Shown piece after piece: positions 1 to 6,293 of a stretch of 7,811 nucleotides of DNA. The stretch is from RGIG3009 sp964490085. GTDB taxonomy: Bacteria; Bacillota; Clostridia; Oscillospirales; Acutalibacteraceae. A program made the position numbers and the translations under genes. The notes below the pieces were generated by a model. That model was given only the letters and a program-made list of their open reading frames with translations, was not told the origin of the DNA and did no database searches. How positions within the stretch are numbered: the first letter of the stretch is position 1; the number at the start of each line of letters is the position of its first letter. The DNA is taken from assembly GCA_964490085.1 (NCBI GenBank), contig CAZBAO010000070.1, positions 1 through 7,811 of the forward strand. Direction: 5' to 3'.

Positions 1-2880
1 GGTTCTCACGAAAACGGCGATATCTTCTTCCAGCACCGTGAGGCTTGCAACAAGTACTACGAAGCGATCCCCGGTATCGTTGAAGAGTACATGGGCAAGG
101 TCAACGAGAAGCTTGGTACCGATTATCAGCTGTTCAACTACTACGGTGCACCCGATGCTGAGCGCGTGATCATCGCGATGGGTTCGGTCTGCGACGTGGC
201 AGAAGAGGTTATCGATTACCTGACCGCTGCCGGCGAAAAGGTCGGTCTGGTCAAGGTTCGCCTGTACCGTCCGTTCTCCGCCGAGCATCTGGCGAAGGCT
301 ATTCCGGCTTCCGTCAAGAAGATCGCGGTTCTCGACAGAACCAAGGAGCCCGGCGCGCTCGGCGAGCCGCTGTTCCTCGACGTTGTTGCCGCGCTGTCGG
401 CTCAGGGTCGTTCCGACGTTAAGGTTATCGGCGGTCGTTACGGTCTGGGCTCCAAGGATACCCCGCCCTCCAGCCTGTTCGCGGTGTACAAGGAGCTTGC
501 GAAAGACGCTCCCAAGGCGCAGTTCACCATGGGTATCGTCGACGACGTGACCGGTCTGTCCCTGCCGGAGGAGGTTGCTCCCAACACGGCTGCGGAGGGC
601 ACCATCGAATGCAAGTTCTGGGGTCTGGGCGGCGACGGTACCGTCGGTGCCAACAAGAACTCCATTAAGATCATCGGTGACCACACCGACAAATACGTGC
701 AGGCATACTTCCAGTATGACTCCAAGAAGACCGGCGGTATCACCATTTCGCACCTGCGTTTTGGCGATCAGCCGATCAAGAGCCCGTACTACATCAACAA
801 GGCCGACTTCGTGGCTTGCCACAACCCCTCCTACGTTATCAAGGGCTACAAGATGGTCAACGACGTTAAGCCCGGCGGTGTCTTTATGATCAACTGCCAG
901 TGGACGCCGGAAGAGCTCTCCGAGCATCTCGATGCCGAGACCAAGCGCTACATTGCCAAGAACAACGTTCAGCTCTACACCATCAACGCGATCGATCTCG
1001 CGATGCAGATCGGTATGGGCAAACGCACCAACACCATTCTGCAGTCCGCGTTCTTCACGCTGGCAAACGTCATGCCGCAGGAGGATGCGATCCGCTATAT
1101 GAAGGAAGCGGCGACCAAGTCCTACTCCAAGAAGGGTATGGACGTCGTCGAAATGAACCACAAGGCGATCGACGCCGGCGCTACCGCGTTCGTGAAGATC
1201 GACGTGCCGGCTGACTGGGCGAACGCCGAGGATGCCGCTGCTGTGGTAACCGAGAACGGCCCTGCCAAGCTGGTCAAGATGGTCGATACCATCATGAAAC
1301 CCGTTGGCAAGATGGACGGCGATTCCCTGCCGGTTTCCGCGTTCATGGATCACGCCGACGGTACCTTTGAGCATGGCGCTTCCGCTTACGAGAAACGCGC
1401 GGTTGCCGTTCTCGTTCCCGAATGGGATGCGACCACTTGTGCAAAATGTAACAAGTGCGCCTTCGTTTGCCCGCACGCGACCATCCGTCCGTTCGCTCTG
1501 AACGAGGAAGAAGTTGCGGCTGCTCCCGAGGCGATGAAGGTTTCGCCGAAGCCGGTTATCAAGACCAACTATTCCTACACCATGGCGGTATCGCCGATGG
1601 ATTGTATGGGTTGCGGTGTCTGTGTTGGCGTTTGCCCGACCAACTCCCTGAAGATGGTATCCCGCGAGTCGCAGGATGCACAGCAGGAAGTGTTCGATTA
1701 CTGTGTCGCTAAGGTTTCCGAGAAACCGGAAATTCAGGGCAACACCGTTATCAGCAGTCAGTACAAGCAGCCCCTGCTTGAGTTCTCCGGTTCCTGCGCA
1801 GGCTGCGCCGAGACCGCGTATGCTCGCCTGATCACCCAGTTGTTCGGTGACAGAATGTACATCTCGAACGCCACCGGTTGTTCCTCCATCTGGGGCGGTC
1901 CTGCGGCGACCTCGCCGTACACCGTCAACAAGGAAGGCCACGGTCCTGCTTGGGCAAACTCCCTCTTTGAGGATAACGCTGAGCACGGCTTCGGTATGTA
2001 TCTCGGCCAGAAAGCCGTCCGCGCCCGCTTGATCGAGCAGGTCAAGGAGATGGCGGAATCCGAGAAGGCTACTGACGAGTTCAAGGCGGCTGCAGAAGCT
2101 TATCTGAACACCGTGAACAACGGTGCCGAGAACACCAAGGCCACCAAGGCTCTGGTCGTTGAGTTGGAGAAAGCGGCCGCTGCCGGTTGCCCGACGGCTC
2201 CCGAAGTTCTCGAAAACAAAGAGTATCTGTCCAAGAAATCCGTCTGGGTATTCGGCGGTGACGGTTGGGCATACGACATCGGCTTCGGCGGCGTGGACCA
2301 CGTCCTCGCTTCCGGTGAAGATGTCAACATCATGGTCTTCGATACCGAGGTGTATTCCAACACCGGCGGTCAGGCCTCCAAGGCTTCGCAGATCGGTCAG
2401 GTGGCACAGTTTGCCGCTGCCGGTAAAGCGATCGCCAAGAAGAGCCTTGCCGAGATCGCGATGTCCTATGGCTACGTCTATGTTGCCCAGATCGCGATGG
2501 GCGCTGATATGAATCAGACCATCAAAGCGATCGCGGAAGCCGAAGCGTATCCGGGTCCGTCCCTGATCATCGGTTACGCTCCCTGTGAGATGCACAGCAT
2601 CAAGGGCGGCATGGTCAACTGCCAGGCTGAGATGAAGAAGGCTGTGGATTGCGGTTACTGGAACATGTTCCGCTACAATCCCACTGCCGAGAAGAAATTC
2701 GTCATCGACAGCAAGGCACCGACCGCCAGCTATCGTGACTTCATCATGAACGAAGCGCGTTATTCCTCGCTGACTCGCTCCTTCCCCGAGCGTGCCGAGG
2801 CGCTGTTCACCGAGGCCGAAGAGGCTGCTATGAAGCGTTACGAGCATCTGCAGAAGCTGCAAGCGCTGTACAACGAATAA
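1..2880 (+). CDS. nifJ: Pyruvate:ferredoxin oxidoreductase, single-chain (5' end outside window)
   Basis: This cytoplasmic thiamine-diphosphate iron-sulfur enzyme oxidises pyruvate with CoA to acetyl-CoA and CO2 and reduces ferredoxin. The frame is open from base 1, giving 959 visible residues; the ATG at 91 is internal. Spacing against the Desulfovibrio africanus enzyme suggests about 210 N-terminal residues are missing, including most of the pyruvate-binding domain I. Visible, in order (window residue numbers): an LYRPF / DRTKEPGALGEP segment (about 88-125); the gamma domain with GLGGDGTVGANK (about 207-218); two [4Fe-4S] ferredoxin motifs with Cys 480/483/486/490 and 535/538/541/545; proximal-cluster Cys 599, 602, 627 and 862; and the diphosphate-binding GDG (753-755) with Asn 787 in YSNTGGQ. 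All cluster cysteines are present, so the visible part looks intact. Codon choice is strongly biased (GGT, AAC, AAG, CCG), as in highly expressed genes. It ends at TAA and is followed at once by a strong terminator, so it probably closes its transcript. The family assignment is essentially certain. Confidence 0.97.
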   Translation, partial: GSHENGDIFFQHREACNKYYEAIPGIVEEYMGKVNEKLGTDYQLFNYYGAPDAERVIIAMGSVCDVAEEVIDYLTAAGEKVGLVKVRLYRPFSAEHLAKAIPASVKKIAVLDRTKEPGALGEPLFLDVVAALSAQGRSDVKVIGGRYGLGSKDTPPSSLFAVYKELAKDAPKAQFTMGIVDDVTGLSLPEEVAPNTAAEGTIECKFWGLGGDGTVGANKNSIKIIGDHTDKYVQAYFQYDSKKTGGITISHLRFGDQPIKSPYYINKADFVACHNPSYVIKGYKMVNDVKPGGVFMINCQWTPEELSEHLDAETKRYIAKNNVQLYTINAIDLAMQIGMGKRTNTILQSAFFTLANVMPQEDAIRYMKEAATKSYSKKGMDVVEMNHKAIDAGATAFVKIDVPADWANAEDAAAVVTENGPAKLVKMVDTIMKPVGKMDGDSLPVSAFMDHADGTFEHGASAYEKRAVAVLVPEWDATTCAKCNKCAFVCPHATIRPFALNEEEVAAAPEAMKVSPKPVIKTNYSYTMAVSPMDCMGCGVCVGVCPTNSLKMVSRESQDAQQEVFDYCVAKVSEKPEIQGNTVISSQYKQPLLEFSGSCAGCAETAYARLITQLFGDRMYISNATGCSSIWGGPAATSPYTVNKEGHGPAWANSLFEDNAEHGFGMYLGQKAVRARLIEQVKEMAESEKATDEFKAAAEAYLNTVNNGAENTKATKALVVELEKAAAAGCPTAPEVLENKEYLSKKSVWVFGGDGWAYDIGFGGVDHVLASGEDVNIMVFDTEVYSNTGGQASKASQIGQVAQFAAAGKAIAKKSLAEIAMSYGYVYVAQIAMGADMNQTIKAIAEAEAYPGPSLIIGYAPCEMHSIKGGMVNCQAEMKKAVDCGYWNMFRYNPTAEKKFVIDSKAPTASYRDFIMNEARYSSLTRSFPERAEALFTEAEEAAMKRYEHLQKLQALYNE

Positions 2881-2890
2881 GATTCGTTCA

Positions 2891-2930
2891 AAAACCGACC
2901 CTGCCAAATACGGCAGGGTCGGTTTTCTTG
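2891..2930 (+). terminator. Strong rho-independent terminator of the PFOR gene
   Basis: A perfect 15-bp stem pairs 2891-2905 with 2912-2926 around a 6-base loop (AAATAC), starting 10 bases after the PFOR stop codon. The 3' arm ends in TTTT and runs into CTTG. The 5' arm begins with AAAA, so the structure could also act on minus-strand transcripts, though with a short U tract. Confidence 0.93.
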
Positions 2931-3015
2931 TTGTGCTTTGGGCATGATATAAAAGATGTTGCAAATTCACCGTTTATTCATCAAGCGTTTCGCAATACGG
3001 CGTATACTGAAAAAA

Positions 3016-3030
3016 GAAGGTGGAAAATTG
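3016..3030 (+). promoter_or_regulatory. Ribosome binding site deciding a TTG start
   Basis: GAAGGTGG (3016-3023) lies 4 bases before a TTG at 3028. It is the only good Shine-Dalgarno match near the 5' end of this frame. The in-frame ATG at 2956 has no Shine-Dalgarno sequence before it and would add 24 basic, unlikely-looking residues. A TATACT hexamer at 3003-3008 could be a -10 element, but I see no matching -35 at normal spacing, so the promoter of this gene is unresolved. Confidence 0.65.
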
Positions 3031-3747
3031 AAAAAGGAACACAAAGCAACCGCTCGTCAAGTCATATCGCTGATCGTCTTTATCACGATGGTTGCCTCTA
3101 CTGTCGTGGTGGCGGTCGCCATGATTCTGGCGCCTGCTGTGCCGATCGAAGGGTATACCCGTGTGAAAAGTGATTACGTGCTGATGCTGCTACAATCCAT
3201 TCTCGGTATTTTTGCCATGCTGCTGCCCGGCTGGCTGTACCGCAAATGGGGCGTGGAAATCCCCTCGTTTATGATGATCCTGTACGCGGTATTTTTATAC
3301 TGTGCCATCTATCTCGGTGAGGTTCGAGGCTTCTATTTTCTCATCCCGCATTGGGATACGATCCTGCATACCTTCAGCGGGATCGCCCTGGGAGCGCTCG
3401 GCTTTTCGGTGCTCAGTCTGCTCAACAAGACCGATCGCGTGCCGTTTAATTTAAGTCCGGCGTTCGTCGCGGTGTTTGCGTTTTCCTTTGCCGTTGCCGT
3501 GGATGTGGTCTGGGAGATCTACGAATTTGCCGCGGATGGTCTCCTTTCCATGAATATGCAAAAGCACGCATCGGCAGGCGGTCAGCCGCTCGTCGGAAGG
3601 GAGGCACTGCGCGATACGATGACCGACCTCATCGTAGACTCCGTCGGTGCCGCGTTTATTTCGCTGATCGGCTATATTTCTCTCAAATTCAGAAAGGGCT
3701 GGGTCGAAAAGCTCTTGCTTAAGGTGCATAAGAAACAAGAAAACTGA
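3028..3747 (+). CDS. Six-helix integral membrane protein, YjdF/DUF2238-like
   Basis: Predicted product is 239 residues from the TTG at 3028. After a short basic N-terminus there are about six hydrophobic helices, near residues 12-36, 51-71, 80-98, 112-132, 143-165 and 201-219. Charged and polar residues lie in or beside helices 4-6: HWD followed by H114 in ILHTFSG, WEIYE (E163, E166), and a D-x3-D-x3-D run (D196, D200, D204) ending in GA. This H...G / E..E / DT..D...GA layout resembles the YjdF/DUF2238 membrane family as I remember it. That match is from memory and no function is established, so this is a family suggestion only. Conserved acidic and His residues within membrane helices could bind a metal or a head group, which is speculation. 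The gene lies behind the PFOR terminator, so it is probably transcribed separately. It converges on the spoIID-like gene with 3 bp between stop codons and has no terminator of its own that I can see. Confidence 0.75.
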   Translation: MKKEHKATARQVISLIVFITMVASTVVVAVAMILAPAVPIEGYTRVKSDYVLMLLQSILGIFAMLLPGWLYRKWGVEIPSFMMILYAVFLYCAIYLGEVRGFYFLIPHWDTILHTFSGIALGALGFSVLSLLNKTDRVPFNLSPAFVAVFAFSFAVAVDVVWEIYEFAADGLLSMNMQKHASAGGQPLVGREALRDTMTDLIVDSVGAAFISLIGYISLKFRKGWVEKLLLKVHKKQEN

Positions 3748-3750
3748 GGG

Positions 3751-4731
3751 CTATCGGATGGTTACACCGGTATAGTAGTGTCGGAGGATCTCGTCGTAGG
3801 TAAAGCCCTGTTCAGCCATGACCTTGGCGCCGTACTGACTCATACCGACGCCGTGTCCGTAACCGCTCACTGTAAACGTAAAGCCGTTTTCGCCGTGGGT
3901 TACCGAAAAGCAGGCGGAACGCAGGCTCAGCGCCTCGCGCACCTGCTTGCCGGTGTAGCGCGTGCCGCCGATGGTGATGGCGGTGACCGTGCCGGAATCG
4001 GATGCCGTGGGGGTGTCGGTGATCCAACCGGCGGCGTCGCCTGTGAGGGACAGCTCCGGAAATGCCGCGGCAAAATCTGCATCGGACACGGTAACGGTGG
4101 TGTTGTAATGAGGGGACAGCGTATCTCCGCTGCTGACGACCGGCTGTAAATAGGCAAACTCATTCCCCCATATGACGCTTGAGGATTCGGTTTTCCCCGC
4201 GTTACAGCTATGATACGCCGCGAAGATCGGTGAACCGTCGTACAAGATCTGTTGGCCGTAAACGGCGTCCACCGCCGCGGCGATGGTCTGCAGATACGTA
4301 TTGTAGTTATCGCCCCAATATTTTTTGAGTCCCTCCGGAGAATAGGTTTCGGGGAACGAGGAGGGAACGGCGGAAAAATCCGCGCCCTGCAGTGCGGCGG
4401 TGTTATCCGCCTGTCTGGCTTTTTCGTAGGTGTAGTAAGTATAGGTCGCGACCGCCTGTGCTTTGAGCGCTTCAATCGGGTATGACGCCGGCATTTCGGA
4501 AGCCACGGTATAGATCAGAAAATCCCGTTCGGCAAAGGTGTAAATGACGCCGGCGTCCGCGTCCAACACCTTAAAGACGGCGTCGGGATCAGCGGGCTCG
4601 TCAGGCTCGTCAGGCTCGTCCGGCGTGACGGTCGATTCATCCGGTGAGTCCGCAGGCATCCGCAGTGTCGGTAGCGGCAATAACAAAAACAGGCAGTAGC
4701 AAAGCAGACAGAGTCCGATATAAGCTTTCAT
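3751..4731 (-). CDS. spoIID: SpoIID-family membrane-anchored peptidoglycan lytic transglycosylase
   Basis: Predicted product is 326 residues from the ATG at 4731; B. subtilis SpoIID is of similar size. SpoIID cleaves denuded glycan strands and works with SpoIIM and SpoIIP in engulfment of the forespore. Residues 1-21 are a single hydrophobic segment (MKAYIGLCLL...), a membrane anchor or signal. Residues 26-50 are a Pro/Asp/Glu linker with DEP repeats. The SpoIID domain follows: VASEMP with E79 as the expected catalytic Glu, ALKAQAVA (88-95), YHSCNAGKTESS (173-184), WGNEFAYLQPV (188-198), and GYGHGVGMSQYGA (290-302) near the C-terminus. Where many relatives read AQAVAARTYA, this protein reads AQAVATYTYY, so the Arg is replaced by Y97. 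The gene stands alone, divergent from citrate synthase and convergent with the membrane gene, without spoIIM, spoIIP or murA beside it. It could instead be a SpoIID-domain paralogue of the LytB amidase-enhancer kind with a vegetative or cortex role. Family certain; exact role less so. Confidence 0.9.
   Translation of the reverse strand: MKAYIGLCLLCYCLFLLLPLPTLRMPADSPDESTVTPDEPDEPDEPADPDAVFKVLDADAGVIYTFAERDFLIYTVASEMPASYPIEALKAQAVATYTYYTYEKARQADNTAALQGADFSAVPSSFPETYSPEGLKKYWGDNYNTYLQTIAAAVDAVYGQQILYDGSPIFAAYHSCNAGKTESSSVIWGNEFAYLQPVVSSGDTLSPHYNTTVTVSDADFAAAFPELSLTGDAAGWITDTPTASDSGTVTAITIGGTRYTGKQVREALSLRSACFSVTHGENGFTFTVSGYGHGVGMSQYGAKVMAEQGFTYDEILRHYYTGVTIR
4595..4621 (-). repeat. In-frame 9-bp tandem repeat (three units) encoding a DEP linker
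   Basis: On the plus strand the unit GGCTCGTCA occurs at 4595-4603 and 4604-4612 and, with one final mismatch, at 4613-4621. It lies in the spoIID-like gene between the membrane anchor and the catalytic domain and encodes a Pro-Asp-Glu repeat (PDEPDEPDEP, about residues 37-46). Because 9 is a multiple of 3, gain or loss of a unit would change linker length without a frameshift. Confidence 0.85.
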
Positions 4732-4745
4732 ATATACCTTCCTTT
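4729..4745 (-). promoter_or_regulatory. Ribosome binding site and start of the spoIID-like gene
   Basis: On the minus strand AAAGGAAGG (4745-4737) lies 5 bases before the ATG at 4731-4729, and the protein then starts with a hydrophobic anchor. The longer in-frame reading from 4794 would add 21 residues (MLLLCTVREKK...) with no Shine-Dalgarno and would start inside the neighbour's promoter region, so I reject it. I could not identify a convincing sigma-A or sigma-E promoter for this gene in 4732-4820. Confidence 0.85.
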
Positions 4746-4757
4746 GACAAAAAATAT

Positions 4758-4786
4758 TTGACTTTTTTTCGCGCACAGTGCATAAT
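4758..4786 (+). promoter_or_regulatory. Predicted sigma-A promoter of citrate synthase
   Basis: TTGACT (4758-4763), 17 bases, then CATAAT (4781-4786). The predicted start point is near 4793, giving a leader of about 28 bases before the TTG start. A second possible -35, TTGACA at 4744-4749, is too far from this -10 to fit. A T7 tract (4763-4769) lies in the spacer. Confidence 0.75.
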
Positions 4787-4801
4787 AAGAGCACTTATTA
4801 T
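4782..4801. promoter_or_regulatory. Operator-like palindrome over the citrate synthase promoter
   Basis: A perfect inverted repeat, ATAATAAG (4782-4789), a 4-base spacer AGCA, then CTTATTAT (4794-4801). It covers most of the -10 hexamer and the predicted transcription start. This position suits a repressor operator; as RNA, most of the left arm would not be transcribed, so a leader hairpin is unlikely. It contains ATAA-N6-TTAT, close to but one base shorter than the ATAA-N7-TTAT dyad known for CcpC at Bacillus citrate-cycle genes. The regulator is therefore unknown. Confidence 0.55.
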
Positions 4802-4803
4802 TT

Positions 4804-4823
4804 GAAAGGGCTGTTTAAAATTG
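4804..4823 (+). promoter_or_regulatory. Ribosome binding site and TTG start of citrate synthase
   Basis: GAAAGGG (4804-4810) precedes the TTG at 4821 by 10 bases. No in-frame ATG exists before the conserved citrate synthase core begins (the first internal Met falls at residue 133), so the TTG is the best start. Confidence 0.75.
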
Positions 4824-6176
4824 GATATCACGTGTAAAAGCAGCTTGTTTACATCTTTATGCGAGCAAGTCAAAGAAAATAACCGGATCGCTCCGGAACG
4901 CTATAGTAATCAGGATATCAAGCGCGGCTTACGCAATGCGGACGGAACCGGTGTCGTTGCGGGGTTGACCCGAATTTGTAACGTTCACGGTTATGTGTTG
5001 TCGGAGGGCGAAAAGCTACCGGTCAAAGGCGAGCTCACTTATCGCGGTTACGCGATCGAGGATTTGGTAAACGGCACACACGGACAGGGCCGTTTCGGGT
5101 TTGAGGAGGTTGCTTTTCTGCTGTTGTTCGGTGCACTGCCGACAAAACGGCAGCTTTCGGATTTCTGCGAGCTGCTGTCCGCCAACCGCGAGCTGCCGGA
5201 ATACTTTGCCGAGGATATGATCTTAAAAGCGCCGTCGCCTAACATCATGAATAAGATGGCGCGATCGGTGCTTGCCATGTATTCGTACGACGAGCATCCC
5301 GAACCGGAGAATCTGGAAAATGTACTGCGCCAGTGCATCCGCCTGATCGCGATGCTGCCCTCGGCACTTGGTTACGCGTATCAGGTCAAGCGTCGGCACT
5401 ACGATAAGGAAAGCATGTATTTCCATCAGACGCTTCCGGGGCTGTCCACGTCGGAGACCGTATTGCGTACAATCCGTGCGGATGCCAAGTACACCGAAGA
5501 GGAAGCACAGCTTTTAGATCTGTGCCTGCTGTTGCACGCGGAGCACGGCGGCGGTAACAACTCGGCTTTTGCAACACGTGTGCTGACCTCGTCGGGAACC
5601 GACACCTATTCCGCCATCGCGGCGGCGATCGGTTCGCTGAAAGGGCCGCGTCACGGCGGTGCCAACCTGAAGGTCACGGAGATGCTTCACGATATCAAAG
5701 CGAACGTTCGCGATGTTGATGACGATGACGAGATCGCCGCGTATTTGGGCAAGATGCTGCGCCGTGAAGCCGGTGATGGCTCGGGGCTTATCTACGGTAT
5801 GGGACACGCCGTTTACACCTTGTCCGATCCGCGTGCTGTTTTGCTCAAGCAAGAGGCCGCGCGAATGGCGGAGAAAAACGGCTACGGCGACGAGTTCCGT
5901 CTGTTGGACGCGGTGGAGCGTCTTGCACCGACAGTCATGGCACGGGTGCGCGGGATCGAGCGTGCCGTCTGCGCGAACGTGGATATGTACTCCGGCTTGG
6001 TGTATCGCTCGCTTGGCATCTCCGAGGATCTGTTTACGCCGTTGTTCGCGGTAGCGCGGATCAGCGGCTGGTGCGCACACCGTTTAGAGGAATATCTGAC
6101 GGGAAACCGCATCATCCGACCGGCGTACAAGCCGTTCAACAAGGAAAGGCAGTACGTCGAATTAAACGACAGATAA
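4821..6176 (+). CDS. gltA: Si-type citrate synthase, long clostridial form
   Basis: This cytoplasmic enzyme condenses acetyl-CoA with oxaloacetate to give citrate. In an anaerobe it probably feeds the oxidative branch towards 2-oxoglutarate and glutamate, and it can use acetyl-CoA made by the neighbouring PFOR. The product has 451 residues, longer than compact bacterial forms such as B. subtilis CitZ (about 370), with extra sequence before the GELTYRGYAIEDLV segment (70-83). The active-site set is complete: HAEHGGGNNS (239-248), H278 in SLKGPRHGGAN, H329 in GMGHAVY followed by SDPR (R338), the catalytic Asp D388 in NVDMYSG, and R413 in ARISGWCAH. Where E. coli-type enzymes have GHRVY, this one has A330; I recall GHAVY as normal in the clostridial group. 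It has its own promoter and terminator and so appears monocistronic. A methylcitrate synthase activity cannot be ruled out from sequence, but no prp genes are present here. Confidence 0.95.
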   Translation: MDITCKSSLFTSLCEQVKENNRIAPERYSNQDIKRGLRNADGTGVVAGLTRICNVHGYVLSEGEKLPVKGELTYRGYAIEDLVNGTHGQGRFGFEEVAFLLLFGALPTKRQLSDFCELLSANRELPEYFAEDMILKAPSPNIMNKMARSVLAMYSYDEHPEPENLENVLRQCIRLIAMLPSALGYAYQVKRRHYDKESMYFHQTLPGLSTSETVLRTIRADAKYTEEEAQLLDLCLLLHAEHGGGNNSAFATRVLTSSGTDTYSAIAAAIGSLKGPRHGGANLKVTEMLHDIKANVRDVDDDDEIAAYLGKMLRREAGDGSGLIYGMGHAVYTLSDPRAVLLKQEAARMAEKNGYGDEFRLLDAVERLAPTVMARVRGIERAVCANVDMYSGLVYRSLGISEDLFTPLFAVARISGWCAHRLEEYLTGNRIIRPAYKPFNKERQYVELNDR

Positions 6177-6183
6177 CAGACGG

Positions 6184-6216
6184 ACGGCACATCGCGGGCA
6201 GCGGTGTGCCGTTTTT
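6184..6216 (+). terminator. Rho-independent terminator of citrate synthase
   Basis: ACGGCACA (6184-6191) pairs with TGTGCCGT (6205-6212). Inside it one U-G pair and CGC (6193-6195) with GCG (6201-6203) extend the stem to 12 bp, leaving a 5-base loop GGGCA. A T5 run (6212-6216) follows directly. It begins 7 bases after the citrate synthase stop codon. Confidence 0.92.
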
Positions 6217-6245
6217 AAGGAAGTGTAAAAAATTTCCCGGGTTGG

Positions 6246-6273
6246 TTGATTTTCCGAGGAAATATGATACAAT
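6246..6273 (+). promoter_or_regulatory. Predicted extended -10 promoter of the membrane protein gene
   Basis: TTGATT (6246-6251), 16 bases, then TACAAT (6268-6273), with an extended -10 TG at 6265-6266. The predicted start near 6280 leaves only about 14 bases of leader before the ATG at 6294. The only ribosome-binding candidate is GGGTGA (6279-6284), 9 bases from the ATG and almost at the 5' end of the message. Confidence 0.65.
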
Positions 6274-6293
6274 AAAGTGGGTGAAAGTAGCGT

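Noticed and set aside
2123..2512. 129-residue plus-strand frame inside PFOR
   Set aside because: Low-complexity Arg/Pro/Ser composition; the conserved thiamine-diphosphate motif is in the PFOR frame over the same bases.
2956..3027. ATG at 2956 as the start of the DUF2238-like gene
   Set aside because: No ribosome-binding site precedes it and the extra 24 residues are a basic stretch encoded by what looks like leader DNA.
4299..4326. Possible plus-strand terminator: TATTG/CAATA stem followed by T6
   Set aside because: The stem has only 5 AT-rich pairs with a 12-base loop and lies in spoIID coding sequence; it is more likely chance.
3927..4475. 182-residue minus-strand frame overlapping the spoIID-like gene
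   Set aside because: It is the same strand in another frame, extremely rich in Pro/Arg/Ser/Thr, and all SpoIID motifs lie in the other frame.
4732..4794. Longer N-terminus of the spoIID-like protein starting at 4794
   Set aside because: No Shine-Dalgarno precedes it, while the ATG at 4731 has a strong one at 5-base spacing and begins directly with the hydrophobic anchor.
4782..4801. Assigning the palindrome firmly to CcpC
   Set aside because: The inner spacing is 6 bases rather than the 7 of the known ATAA-N7-TTAT dyad, and no ccpC gene is in the window.
5514..6080. 188-residue open frame on the minus strand inside citrate synthase
   Set aside because: Its composition is Arg/His/Gln-rich with no helix or motif pattern, it has no ribosome-binding site of note, and it lies opposite a complete enzyme gene. 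It is a coding shadow of GC-rich codons.
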